Origin: Cyclobacteriaceae bacterium
GTDB taxonomy: Bacteria > Bacteroidota > Bacteroidia > Cytophagales > Cyclobacteriaceae
DNA: 64,000 bases
Direction: 5' to 3'
Assembly: GCA_027533395.1 (NCBI GenBank)
Contig: JAPZUF010000002.1
Location: 1-64,000 of the forward strand
This document shows positions 28,984 to 37,853 of the stretch, in pieces. The position numbers were made by a program, and so were the translations under genes. Under the pieces are notes generated by a model, which saw only the letters and a list, made by a program, of their open reading frames with translations, was not told the origin of the DNA and ran no database searches. Numbering within the stretch: the first letter of the stretch is position 1; each line of letters starts with the position of its first letter.

Positions 28984-29834
28984 TGAGTGACTCGGAATTA
29001 AAAGCATTGGTATCGCTGCTTGATGATGATGACGACCAAATCGTGAATCAGGTAGAGAATAAAATTAAAAGTCTTGGACAAGAAATAATTCCGTTTCTTG
29101 AGCAGGAGTGGGAATCAACTTTTAATCCTGGCTTGCAAAGAAAGATTGAAGATTTAATCCATACGCTTCAATACAAACTCTTAAAAGAGCGAATGGAAGC
29201 CTGGTACCAATCAGAAGAACAAGATTTGCTTACCGGCATGTGGTTAATTGCCACGTATCAATATCCCGATTTAGATTTAGAAAAACTGAAAAGAGATTTA
29301 GACGAAATTTACCGCGAAGTCTGGTTGGAGTTTCGCCCTGATTTGCATCCGTTCGATCAGATTAAAGTAGTAAACAGTGTTTTTTTCAGCAAGCTGAAGT
29401 TTGGTGCTAACACCAAAAATTTTCACTCTCCTGGTAATTCTTTACTCAATATTGTTTTAGAAACCCGAAAGGGCAACCCAATTTCACTTTGTATTATATA
29501 CCTGTACGTTGCTCAAAAATTACAATTGCCTGTATATGGTGTAAATCTTCCTAATCTTTTTGTATTAACCTATAAAAATGAAAGCAATCAATTTTACATT
29601 AATGTATTTAACAGAGGTTTAATTTTTTCTAAAACAGATGTTGAAAATTATATTCACGAATTAAGATTAACACCACAAAATTCTTTTTTCGAGCCGTGTG
29701 CTAATTTAGAAATCGTGCGCAGGTCGCTTCGGAATTTAGTAATGTCCTTCGATAAAATGGGCGAGCACGCCAAAGCAGAGGAAGTAAAAGAAATTTTATT
29801 GATTATTGCCGATGGCGCAGATTTAGGAGTTTGA
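28983..29834 (+). CDS. SirB1-family transglutaminase-like protein
   Basis: The 283-residue protein has an acidic helical N-terminus with HEAT-like character (residues 1-60), then the SirB1/transglutaminase-like region around 95-200. The characteristic NSLLNIVLETRKGNPISLCIIYLYVA is split over residues 149-174, with QLPVYGVNLPNLFVL next. The C-terminal helices (about 235-283) resemble a TPR pair. The family is widespread, and its catalytic role is not established. The start overlaps the preceding carboxyltransferase stop by one base (TGATG). Confidence 0.82.
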   Translation: MSDSELKALVSLLDDDDDQIVNQVENKIKSLGQEIIPFLEQEWESTFNPGLQRKIEDLIHTLQYKLLKERMEAWYQSEEQDLLTGMWLIATYQYPDLDLEKLKRDLDEIYREVWLEFRPDLHPFDQIKVVNSVFFSKLKFGANTKNFHSPGNSLLNIVLETRKGNPISLCIIYLYVAQKLQLPVYGVNLPNLFVLTYKNESNQFYINVFNRGLIFSKTDVENYIHELRLTPQNSFFEPCANLEIVRRSLRNLVMSFDKMGEHAKAEEVKEILLIIADGADLGV

Positions 29835-29857
29835 TTTTAATTTAGAATAATTTCCTG

Positions 29858-30424
29858 TCACTTCTTTCTTATATAACAACCACTTGCCCGCGTAACGGGT
29901 GTTACAATGTTTTTCCCTGCTAAAAAGTTATCAATCGCAGTTTGTAAGTAAGCTTGTCGAACACCATTCTCTGCCTGTGCATTATCGTCAATAGATCCTT
30001 TGTACAAAATCTCCCATTGGTTTCCGTTAGGTTTTAATAAAAATACTTCAGGACTTCTTTGCGCGCCTAAGGCATTCATGACTTGTTGATCTTTGTCACT
30101 TAAGTAAGGTATGTTTAAACCATTGGCTTGTGCAGCTTTCAACATCCATTCTTCACTCTCAGGAGATTCAGTATAAGCATTTACCAACAACCAAGTAATC
30201 TGCTCACCATACTTTTGTTGTAAAGCCTTAATTCGGTTGGTATAGTAACCATCGAACGGACAAGCCACGCTGGTGAATAACACAACTATCGCTTTCTTCT
30301 GTTTGTAAGATGAGCTAGAAAGTGTTTGTCCGTCCATTATATTCTTTAAAGTAAAATCAGCAATGGATTGTGCTTGCAAAGTAAAACAAGAAAGGATAAA
30401 TAGGCAGGAGAGTAGCTTTTTCAT
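29858..30424 (-). CDS. Exported thioredoxin-fold (redoxin) protein
   Basis: The 188-residue protein has a signal peptide (MKKLLSCLFILSCFTLQAQ). An AhpC/TSA-thioredoxin fold follows, with DFTLKNIMDGQTL, then VVLFTSVACPFDGYY, in which Cys55 stands alone rather than in a CxxC motif. After the cis-Pro-like RSPEVFLLKPNG, the protein ends ASGCYIRKK with a second mature Cys183. The arrangement of one active-site Cys plus a C-terminal Cys suggests a peroxiredoxin-like or one-Cys cycle; this is inference. Its ATG directly abuts the stop of the phosphopantetheinyl transferase gene. Confidence 0.8.
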   Translation of the reverse strand: MKKLLSCLFILSCFTLQAQSIADFTLKNIMDGQTLSSSSYKQKKAIVVLFTSVACPFDGYYTNRIKALQQKYGEQITWLLVNAYTESPESEEWMLKAAQANGLNIPYLSDKDQQVMNALGAQRSPEVFLLKPNGNQWEILYKGSIDDNAQAENGVRQAYLQTAIDNFLAGKNIVTPVTRASGCYIRKK

Positions 30425-31060
30425 TTACGAACGATTATCAGTGAAAACTAAAACAAAATTTTCTTTTACAAGATACTGCAATTTATGCTTCTGTTCAAAT
30501 CCTTTTTTATTAATATAGCCGAGCGTTATTCCTGAGTAGTGGTTATTAAATCTATCAATAGCAATTTCATCTTTTAAGAATAAATCTTTTTTGCCATATG
30601 TTTTAATTAAGGCTTCTTTGGCGCACCAAAAAACAGTGGCTTTTTTCGCATTGTTTTGAATGGCCTGTAATTCATCTTCATTAAAAACACGGTGCGCAAC
30701 ACGTAGTATTTTATCTTTCACTTGTTCAATATCAATACCGGCAAATTGATCTTCACTAATTTGGCAAGCCACAAAGGGATACGAATGACTTACACTAATG
30801 CTGTAGTGCATGTGATGTTGCGTCAGCCTTGGTTTGCCATAAGCATCTTTTTCAATTCCTGAGTACGTTAGGCCTAACAATTGCACACTTTGTTGGATCA
30901 AAATTTTGGCCGCTAATTGTTCCGCTAATTTTTTAGGGTGAGTAGGTAAGTCTTTAATGATTTCATCACTTGTTTGCAAAGCCAGCCACGGTAACGATTC
31001 GGTAATGTGCCAAACACAAACTAGATTTTTTTCAGTGTTATGTTTAAAAATTAAAGGCAT
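30425..31060 (-). CDS. 4'-phosphopantetheinyl transferase (Sfp-type)
   Basis: The enzyme transfers 4'-phosphopantetheine from CoA to a carrier-protein serine. The 211-residue length and motifs fit the Sfp family. They are MHYSISVSHSYPFVACQIS, FAGIDIEQVKDKILRVAHRVFN with the Mg-binding acidic pair, and FWCAKEALIKTYGKK, the WxxKEA signature. No polyketide or peptide synthetase genes are nearby, so it probably serves the fatty-acid acyl carrier protein. It forms a two-gene operon with the redoxin (TAA followed at once by ATG). Confidence 0.9.
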   Translation of the reverse strand: MPLIFKHNTEKNLVCVWHITESLPWLALQTSDEIIKDLPTHPKKLAEQLAAKILIQQSVQLLGLTYSGIEKDAYGKPRLTQHHMHYSISVSHSYPFVACQISEDQFAGIDIEQVKDKILRVAHRVFNEDELQAIQNNAKKATVFWCAKEALIKTYGKKDLFLKDEIAIDRFNNHYSGITLGYINKKGFEQKHKLQYLVKENFVLVFTDNRS

Positions 31061-31120
31061 AATAGATTAACAATGTTAAGCAAGAATGGCGATATATGTA
31101 AATTAGTAGCTCATAATTCT

Positions 31121-32032
31121 ATGGCGATTAAAGTAGAGAAAATACATTCATTTAAAGGACACGAAGATTGCGTGTATACCCTAGAACCGGCCAACCACGA
31201 GAATCTTTTTTTCTCGGGTGCAGGCGATGGCATGGTGGTATTGTGGGATTTAAACAAACCAGATCTAGGAGAGTTAGTTGCCAAATTGCCAAACTCAGTG
31301 TATGCCTTGCATTACCACGCAGCTAGTAATTATTTAATAGCCGGCCACAACTACGAAGGCATCCATATTTTAGATTGGCAAAACAAAAAAGAAGTAGCTT
31401 CCTTAAAAATCACCGATGCCGCTATTTTCGCTTTGTTATCCATCGATAACATTTTATTTGTAGGTACAGGCAGTGGAGAGGTTATCCTCATCAACATTAA
31501 AAATGTGCAAGTAGTAGAAAAAATAAAAGTGAGTGAGAAGAGCATTCGTGCTTTTTCTTTTAATCCTATTAAAAACGAATTAGCCATTGGCGCAAGTGAC
31601 AACCATGTTACCATTTTAGATGTTGAGCATTTGCAAGTAAAATACAATTGGGAAGCACATCTTAACTCCGTATTTTCATTGCAATACACCCCCAACTTCG
31701 ATTACTTAATCAGCACATCGCGCGATGCACGGATAAAAGTCTGGGATGTTCGCGGAGGGTATGCACAAGTAAACGAAGTTGTAGCGCATCTTTTTGCGAT
31801 CAATCACCTTAGTTTTAGAGCAGATGGTCGTTACTTTGCAACTTGCAGCATGGATAAGTCGATTAAAGTGTGGGATGCATCCGAACAGCGATTATTGAAA
31901 GTAATAGATAAGTCAAGACACGCGGGACACGGTACTTCGGTTAACCGATTGTGGTGGTCTTCTTATCAAAATCTGCTGGTAAGTGCCAGCGATGATAGAA
32001 CAATTTCCGTTTGGAATATTATATTTGAATAG
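31121..32032 (+). CDS. WD40-repeat beta-propeller protein
   Basis: The 303-residue product (from the ATG at 31121) is made entirely of WD40 repeats, enough for one seven-bladed propeller. Blades end in VVLWDLN, IHILDWQN, IKVWDVRG, IKVWDASE and ISVWNI, with GH-type dipeptides before them (FKGHEDCVYTL). There is no signal peptide, so it is cytoplasmic and probably a scaffold; the partner is unknown. An ATG at 31073 would add 16 residues that do not fit the first blade. Confidence 0.85.
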   Translation: MAIKVEKIHSFKGHEDCVYTLEPANHENLFFSGAGDGMVVLWDLNKPDLGELVAKLPNSVYALHYHAASNYLIAGHNYEGIHILDWQNKKEVASLKITDAAIFALLSIDNILFVGTGSGEVILINIKNVQVVEKIKVSEKSIRAFSFNPIKNELAIGASDNHVTILDVEHLQVKYNWEAHLNSVFSLQYTPNFDYLISTSRDARIKVWDVRGGYAQVNEVVAHLFAINHLSFRADGRYFATCSMDKSIKVWDASEQRLLKVIDKSRHAGHGTSVNRLWWSSYQNLLVSASDDRTISVWNIIFE

Positions 32033-32033
32033 A

Positions 32034-32074
32034 TTTTGGCCAAAAGCCTTTTAAGTAGGAGAACGAACTAGTTC
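32034..32074. promoter_or_regulatory. Two perfect palindromes upstream of the DivIVA-domain gene
   Basis: TTTTGGCCAAAA (32034-32045) and GAACTAGTTC (32065-32074) lie in the 69-base gap before the DivIVA-domain gene. The first directly follows the WD40 stop. They may be operator or processing sites; no regulator is identified. Confidence 0.3.
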
Positions 32075-32101
32075 TAATTTTTACCACTTAACCCAACAAC
32101 A

Positions 32102-32806
32102 ATGAGAATTACACCGCTGGAAATCAGACAAAAGACTTTCGAAAAAGACTTTCGAGGTTTTAACAAAGATGAAGTAAATGCTTTTTTACTTACCCTTTCG
32201 CAAGAATGGGAAAGAACACAAGATGAAGTAAAAGAACTCAGAATAAAGTTAGAATCTGCCGAACGCGAAGTATCCAAATTACGCGAGGTGGAATCATCAT
32301 TATACAAAACACTAAAAACTGCAGAAGACACTGGGGCCAATGTAATTGAGCAAGCAAGACAAGCTGCCGATTTGCATTTACGCGAAACCAACCTGAAGGC
32401 TGAAGCTTTATTAAACGAAGCTAAAACATCGGCACGCAATACCATCGAACAAGCCGAAACACAAGCGAAAGAAATTGTAGCCGAAATGGAAGACAGGCTA
32501 AAAGCCATGTTAGAAAACTACAAACGCTTAGAGCAAGCCCGCGAAGATTTAATGGCCGATATGAAACGCGTTGCCAGCGAAATGTTAGACCGCGTGAGTA
32601 GGGCAACTAACAACCAAAGCCAGTTCGATGCCGACCAACATTTAAAGCATGTAAAAGCCAACACGCGCAAAGCAGAACCAACTCCGGTTACACCCAAAGT
32701 AGAAGTACTAACGGAGCAAGTTACGATTGAAAAAGAATTAGTGGCGGAAGTAATTAAACCAGCGAACAAACCGGTGTTCAAATCTTTTTTTGACGAGATA
32801 GAATGA
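32102..32806 (+). CDS. DivIVA-domain protein
   Basis: The 234-residue protein starts with the DivIVA membrane-binding motif and domain (MRITPLEIRQKTFEKDFRG, then FNKDEVNAFLLTLSQEWE). A long coiled coil follows (about residues 35-165) rich in Glu, Ala and Lys. The C-terminus is variable with a short FKSFFDEIE motif. In Gram-positive bacteria DivIVA marks curved membranes; in Bacteroidota its role is not defined. Its stop overlaps the folB start (ATGA). Confidence 0.87.
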   Translation: MRITPLEIRQKTFEKDFRGFNKDEVNAFLLTLSQEWERTQDEVKELRIKLESAEREVSKLREVESSLYKTLKTAEDTGANVIEQARQAADLHLRETNLKAEALLNEAKTSARNTIEQAETQAKEIVAEMEDRLKAMLENYKRLEQAREDLMADMKRVASEMLDRVSRATNNQSQFDADQHLKHVKANTRKAEPTPVTPKVEVLTEQVTIEKELVAEVIKPANKPVFKSFFDEIE

Positions 32807-33162
32807 AAGGACAAGTTGCACTGGAAGGTTTAGAGTTCCATGCCTTTCACGGTGTGTATCCGCACGAAAGAATTTCAGGGAATTATTTTACGGTTGATAT
32901 AGCTGTAGAAGCAGACTTTACCAAAGGCGCTACTTACGATGAATTAGACGGAACGGTAAACTACGAAACCCTTTTTCAGATTGTAAAAGATGAAATGGAG
33001 AAACCTTCTAAACTTTTAGAATTTGTAGCAGAAAAAATCATCAACAAAATATTCAGCGATTTACCAAGTGTTACAGCTATTGAGTTATCTATCTCCAAAC
33101 AAAATCCGCCAATAGGTGGAAAGTGCAAGAGAGCCAAAATCACGGTGAAAAGAAATCGCTAA
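32803..33162 (+). CDS. folB: Dihydroneopterin aldolase
   Basis: FolB cleaves 7,8-dihydroneopterin to 6-hydroxymethyl-dihydropterin in folate synthesis. The 119-residue protein has ALEGLEFHAFHGVYPHERI at the N-terminus with the conserved Glu in the FHGVYPHE context. A mid-section follows with DGTVNYETLFQIVKDEM and LLEFVAEKI, and the C-terminal pterin-binding strand is IELSISKQNPPIGG. It overlaps the DivIVA-domain gene by four bases and is convergent with the next gene by four. Confidence 0.93.
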   Translation: MKGQVALEGLEFHAFHGVYPHERISGNYFTVDIAVEADFTKGATYDELDGTVNYETLFQIVKDEMEKPSKLLEFVAEKIINKIFSDLPSVTAIELSISKQNPPIGGKCKRAKITVKRNR

Positions 33163-33764
33163 AGGTTTTGAAGAAAATCTTTCGGTAAATCTCCTTCTAC
33201 ATCAACATCGCTTAGTAAAGGCAGTAGCGCATAGGTTTTTTCTAAGCGGAGGATATCAAATAAAGTATCATGTAGCACAGTGTGGGTGCTCCAATTTTTG
33301 TTTTCAAAAAGGGAGAATTCAAGTTTTTTCATCCCTAATAAGTAATAACCTCCATCTTTAGCCGGCCCGATTACAAAATCATTTTTGTTTAGTAACTCAA
33401 AAGCATTTTGAATGATTGGAGCAGTTAACTCTAAACAATCAGTTCCTATAATACATACCTTTTCAAATCCGTTAACAAAGCTTTCTTCAAAAGCATGACT
33501 CATTTTTAAACCTAAATTTCCTTCAAACTGAATTTTCTTTGTTATCGATGAGTCAGGCCATATATCGTGTGTTCTAATTTCATCAGCATAGTAGACATGA
33601 ACGGTAGCGTCCAAATTTTTTAAAAGGGAAGCAGTATGAGTTACTAACTTTTGATAAACCTGAACTGCGATTTTATTACCAACAGTTGCAGCCAAACGTG
33701 TTTTTACTTTGCCCGGTTCTGGGTTTTTATAAAAGACCAGTAAAAGATTTTTTTGTTCGTGCAT
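33159..33764 (-). CDS. DUF2064 / TIGR04282-family glycosyltransferase-like protein
   Basis: The 201-residue protein has the nucleotide-binding start LLLVFYKNPEPGKVKTRLA, a conserved GTDCLELTAPIIQNAF (DxD-like region) and DFVIGPAKDGGYYLLGMKK. The family has a nucleotide-diphospho-sugar transferase fold, and some members are linked to arsenosugar synthesis. No arsenic genes are nearby, so the substrate is open. It is transcribed alone on the minus strand. Confidence 0.85.
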   Translation of the reverse strand: MHEQKNLLLVFYKNPEPGKVKTRLAATVGNKIAVQVYQKLVTHTASLLKNLDATVHVYYADEIRTHDIWPDSSITKKIQFEGNLGLKMSHAFEESFVNGFEKVCIIGTDCLELTAPIIQNAFELLNKNDFVIGPAKDGGYYLLGMKKLEFSLFENKNWSTHTVLHDTLFDILRLEKTYALLPLLSDVDVEGDLPKDFLQNL

Positions 33765-33813
33765 CTAAGATGTAGTAATTATGTCTTAAATTAGAAATAC
33801 TTTTTTTAATCCA

Positions 33814-35391
33814 ATGCCTTTACAGGAGACGTTCTATCAGTCCTTCGAAGTTAAATTCTCTGGTTTGTCTGCCGAAGAAAGGAGAAAGATACGTCTGCTC
33901 ATTAACTCTGTTATCATCTCTTTTATTTTTTCATTAGGATATTTCTTTCTTTCCTTTTATACCGGATTTCTGCCAGGTCGATATACCATGATCATCAGCA
34001 TAGCAGTAAGTATGATGTTGTTGCTGCTTTTGAAACCTGGTAATTGGCGAACCATGTGTCAGATTTTCATTGTAATGTGTTGGTTGTTAACCTGGATACT
34101 TATAGCATTTACTTCCGGCAATCAATCTCCAATTTTACCTTGGTTTGTATTAATACCCTTGTTATCCATAATGTTACAAGGTGGTAAGTGGCCTATACTT
34201 TGGTCGGCCATCATTGTTGTTAACTACTTTTTAATTTTGGTTTTACCAGCCCTTCCACAACAATACATTTATGTTGCACCATGGCCGGCATTTTTTAGTG
34301 TTACACTAAATGTTGGCTTAATGCTTTTTATCTTTTTTATAGCACAAACTTTCAGCAAGCACCAAGAGAATTTATTAAACGTTACTGAAAAGGCTAATGA
34401 AGAGTTGAGAGCCGCAGAAGAAGAACTAAGACAAAGTTTTGAAGAAGTTTCGGCCATTCAAGAATTATTAGAGCAACAAAACAGAACAATAAGTGATGCA
34501 CAAAGAAAAACACAGGATTACCTTCAAACTTTGATTAAGTTAGCCACATGTGATGGCATTTTAAAAGGGAATCTATCATTAGCTTTCGACCAGATTTTGC
34601 AACAAGCTTTGCAAGCCTTACAAGCAGGCCGTGCCAGTATTTGGTATTTTGATGATAAAGCGGAAGCCATTATTTGCCAAGCCATACACGATGCAAATAA
34701 TAAAGACGAACAACCTGGCGTCATCCTTAGCAGAAATGGTATTGAACCCTATTTCGATGCAATTCTAAAAGAGAAAGTAGTGGTTGCAACAGATGCAAGA
34801 ACACATCCGGCTACCTCTTGCTTTACCGAGCATTATTTAAGACCATTAGATATTCAGGCTATGTTAGATGTTCCCTACTTCGAAAATGGAACATTTAAAG
34901 GTGTGATTTGCATAGAACAAAAAGGCAGCACGAGGGAATGGGATAAAGAAGATGTAATTTTTGTAAAAGCCATTGCTGATTTGGTAAACGTAGCAGCAAA
35001 CTCAGCCGCACGCAAAGAAGCAGAACTAGAAATAGCAGAACAGCGCGAAGAAATATCCAGACAAAATCAATCTTTGATTCAGTATGCAGATGAGATTAAA
35101 TCCATGAACGAAACCTTGGAGTTAAGAGTAAAAGAAAGAACCAAAGAATTAGACGAACAAAACCAAAAGCTTTCTGAGTATGCGTTTATCAACGCGCACT
35201 TACTGCGCGGACCATTATCACGCATTATGGGCTTGATAGAGGTAATTCAATTGGAAAAATCTCCGGAAGAAATCAAAAAGATGGTTCAGCACTTGCAAAG
35301 ATCAACTGATGAGCTAGATGAAGTTGTTCATCGTATTACGAGTTTGATCCATGAGGGGCGCATGTTTGATAGAACCATCTTTAAAAAATAA
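33814..35391 (+). CDS. Membrane GAF protein ending in a phosphoacceptor-like helical hairpin, no ATPase
   Basis: The 525-residue protein has about six hydrophobic helices between residues 26 and 180. A coiled coil (about 188-235) comes next, then a GAF domain (about 240-400, with ALQALQAGRASIWYFDD and FKGVICIEQKGS). A second coiled coil (about 405-450) leads to the C-terminal segment YAFINAHLLRGPLSRIMGLI. His462 there sits where the HisKA phosphoacceptor would be. The protein stops 63 residues later with no N, G1 or G2 box. Similar ATPase-less proteins occur in Bacteroidota, but the phosphate donor is unknown. Confidence 0.8.
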   Translation: MPLQETFYQSFEVKFSGLSAEERRKIRLLINSVIISFIFSLGYFFLSFYTGFLPGRYTMIISIAVSMMLLLLLKPGNWRTMCQIFIVMCWLLTWILIAFTSGNQSPILPWFVLIPLLSIMLQGGKWPILWSAIIVVNYFLILVLPALPQQYIYVAPWPAFFSVTLNVGLMLFIFFIAQTFSKHQENLLNVTEKANEELRAAEEELRQSFEEVSAIQELLEQQNRTISDAQRKTQDYLQTLIKLATCDGILKGNLSLAFDQILQQALQALQAGRASIWYFDDKAEAIICQAIHDANNKDEQPGVILSRNGIEPYFDAILKEKVVVATDARTHPATSCFTEHYLRPLDIQAMLDVPYFENGTFKGVICIEQKGSTREWDKEDVIFVKAIADLVNVAANSAARKEAELEIAEQREEISRQNQSLIQYADEIKSMNETLELRVKERTKELDEQNQKLSEYAFINAHLLRGPLSRIMGLIEVIQLEKSPEEIKKMVQHLQRSTDELDEVVHRITSLIHEGRMFDRTIFKK

Positions 35392-35418
35392 ACCCCATTC
35401 TTGCAGGAATGGGGTTTT
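35390..35418 (+). terminator. Terminator after the GAF membrane protein
   Basis: An 11-bp stem (arms 35390-35400 and 35407-35417) with loop TTGCAG is followed by T residues, overlapping the stop codon region. Confidence 0.88.
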
Positions 35419-36175
35419 CCAACCAAACCCTTCAAATCATTGATTCGGTTACCAGCCGAATCTCAACCTTAAACCATTTTAATAACAAAGTCAGGTTGTA
35501 AAAGTTTCTTGATTATTCTGAAAAAGATTAAAAAAATATTAAAAAGGTCTCTATTGAAAAAACTAAATCCTTCTTACAAAGAAATCGTTGTGCTTACTGA
35601 AGAGTTAATCTTCATCTACAAACTAAATAATGCGCTCAAAAAATGTTGGCTGGGTTCCCAAAAAAATAGCTAAATAGGAAGGTCCTAAATTTATTTACAC
35701 TCTTGTTTTTTCATTCAACGGTTAGCTATAATATATTATCTGAATGAAGAAGAAATGAAATAAAAGCTAGACTTAAAGTATTATATACTTTAAACTTGAG
35801 TTAGACTGAAAATTATTTAAAGAAACTATAAATTTTATTTTGATAATTTTAAACTTCAACTTTAAGAAATTTTGTGAGAGGTCAGTTACATGTTATCTAA
35901 TCATGGATAGAAATTCGAGTTATAAAGAAAGAAATTAAAATCCGATCAGGTTCATTATATGATAATAGCATAATCGATCTAACATTTATTTTGAATGCTT
36001 ACCAAACTAAATAGTAATTGAAAGGATTAAGTCATAGCCCAAAAGATAGAGCATGTATTATAGGTCTTTAATGGTGAAAGTGAGGTAGAATTAGACAGCA
36101 ATCGATTGTTAAACCATTTATCTAGTAAACTAATTTAAGTTTGCAAGTCCCACACTTTCTTTCTGGCTAATTTTC
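35419..36175. other. AT-rich gap without a convincing gene
   Basis: Between the GAF gene terminator and the purH promoter there is strongly AT-rich sequence. I see only a small inverted repeat (35442-35462, GATTCGG/CCGAATC) and a 54-codon TTG-started frame at 35509-35673 that lacks other support. There is no tRNA, recognisable structured RNA or decayed gene that I can name. Confidence 0.5.
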
Positions 36176-36183
36176 TACTTTTG
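36176..36183 (+). promoter_or_regulatory. Candidate -7 box for purH
   Basis: TACTTTTG matches TAnnTTTG, 23 bases before the purH ATG. The -33 element is not clear. Confidence 0.5.
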
Positions 36184-36206
36184 CGCTTCATTTCAGCCAT
36201 ACCACT

Positions 36207-37730
36207 ATGAACCGCCAAATTTCCCGCGCATTAATTTCTGTCTACTATAAGGATAATCTCGAACCCATCATCCATCAGCTTGCTAAGCAAAAGGTAGAAT
36301 TCGTTTCAACTGGTGGTACACAATCTTTTATCGAAAAACTAGGTTATGCTGTAACGCCTGTAGAAAAGCTCACTGGTTATCCAGAAATTTTTGGCGGTCG
36401 TGTAAAAACTCTTCATCCTGCTGTGTTTGGTGGCATCCTCTATAGAAGAGATTTACAAGAAGATGTTAAACAAGCGCAACAACAAAATATCCTACCCATC
36501 GATTTAATCATTGTTGATTTATATCCATTCGAACAAACAGTAGCTTCAGGAGCAACAGAACAGGAAATAATTGAAAAGATTGATATCGGAGGCATCTCTC
36601 TTATCAGAGCAGCAGCTAAAAATTTCAAAGACACACTCATTATTTCTTCCAGAAATCAATATCCGGCTTTGTTAAACTTATTAGAAAAGGGAAACGGAAC
36701 AACCACTATCGCAGAAAGAAAACATTTTGCAGCCCAAGCCTTTGATGTAACATCCCATTACGATTCAGCTATTTTTAATTATTTCAATCAAGAACAAAAA
36801 GTCAATTCCTTTAAAGTAAGTTCTCAAGAAAGCAGAACCTTGCGTTATGGAGAAAATCCACATCAAAAAGGTTCATTCTATGGTAAGCTAGATGAACTTT
36901 TCGAGCAACTTAATGGCAAAGAACTTTCTTATAACAATTTAGTAGATGTTGATGCTGCCGTAAGTCTTGTTCAAGAATTTGAAAATGAAACAGCATTTGT
37001 TATCATCAAACATACCAATGCTTGTGGTGTAGCTACAGGCAGTTCAGTTAAAGAAGCCTACGAAAAAGCATTTCAAGCTGATACGGTTTCAGCTTTTGGC
37101 GGTGTGTTAGCAACTAATAAAGAGATTGATTTAGCCGCAGCCGAGAGCATGAACACCTTATTCTTTGAAATACTGATTGCACCTGCTTATACAGACGAAG
37201 CACTGCAATTGTTAAAATCGAAGAAGAACAGAATGATTTTACTACAAAAACAAAAGCTAAGCTTCGGGTTACAATTCAAAAGTTTGTTGAATGGCGTTCT
37301 TGTGCAAGACTACGATACCAAAACAGAAACTTCTCAAGACTTACAAGCCGTAACCAACCGTAAACCAACCGATGCAGAAGTAAAGGCTTTGTTGTTCGCA
37401 GGAAAAATTGCCAAACACACCAAATCAAACACCATCGTTTTGGCCAACGAAGGTCAATTACTGGCCAGTGGTGTAGGCCAAACTTCGCGTGTTGATGCAC
37501 TAAAGCAAGCCATTGAAAAAGCAAAGTCATTCGGATTTAACTTGAAAGGAGCAGTAATGGCTTCAGATGCTTTCTTTCCTTTTGCAGATTGTGTCGAAAT
37601 TGCCGATAAAGAAGGGATTACAGCCGTTATTCAACCCGGAGGTTCCGTGAGGGATCAAGACTCTATTCAATATTGCAATGAACACAACTTGGCAATGGTG
37701 TTTACGGGAATCCGACACTTCAAACATTAA
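36207..37730 (+). CDS. purH: Bifunctional AICAR formyltransferase / IMP cyclohydrolase
   Basis: PurH carries out the last two steps of IMP synthesis. The 507-residue protein has the N-terminal IMP cyclohydrolase (MGS-like) domain: VEFVSTGGTQSFIEKLGY, GGRVKTLHPAVFGGIL, IDLIIVDLYPFEQTV and IDIGGISLIRAAAKNF. The C-terminal formyltransferase domain has LRYGENPHQKGSFYG, FVIIKHTNACGVATG with the catalytic Lys-His, and ASDAFFPFADCVE. Length and order are typical. It lies upstream of the mreB cluster, a common neighbour relation in Bacteroidota. Confidence 0.97.
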   Translation: MNRQISRALISVYYKDNLEPIIHQLAKQKVEFVSTGGTQSFIEKLGYAVTPVEKLTGYPEIFGGRVKTLHPAVFGGILYRRDLQEDVKQAQQQNILPIDLIIVDLYPFEQTVASGATEQEIIEKIDIGGISLIRAAAKNFKDTLIISSRNQYPALLNLLEKGNGTTTIAERKHFAAQAFDVTSHYDSAIFNYFNQEQKVNSFKVSSQESRTLRYGENPHQKGSFYGKLDELFEQLNGKELSYNNLVDVDAAVSLVQEFENETAFVIIKHTNACGVATGSSVKEAYEKAFQADTVSAFGGVLATNKEIDLAAAESMNTLFFEILIAPAYTDEALQLLKSKKNRMILLQKQKLSFGLQFKSLLNGVLVQDYDTKTETSQDLQAVTNRKPTDAEVKALLFAGKIAKHTKSNTIVLANEGQLLASGVGQTSRVDALKQAIEKAKSFGFNLKGAVMASDAFFPFADCVEIADKEGITAVIQPGGSVRDQDSIQYCNEHNLAMVFTGIRHFKH

Positions 37731-37853
37731 GAGAAACTTTTCAGATCAGTAAAAATTTTAATTCGATATTCCGGATATTCTTTTCAAATATATTTTGGTA
37801 TATCTGCAATTGCTGTTTCTTTTGTAGTAGAATAAAACTCACCACACTTCGGC

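Noticed and set aside
35509-35673. 54-codon TTG-started frame in the purH upstream gap, lysine-rich
   Set aside because: No recognisable domain, no promoter box just ahead, and AT-rich lysine-heavy translation is expected by chance.
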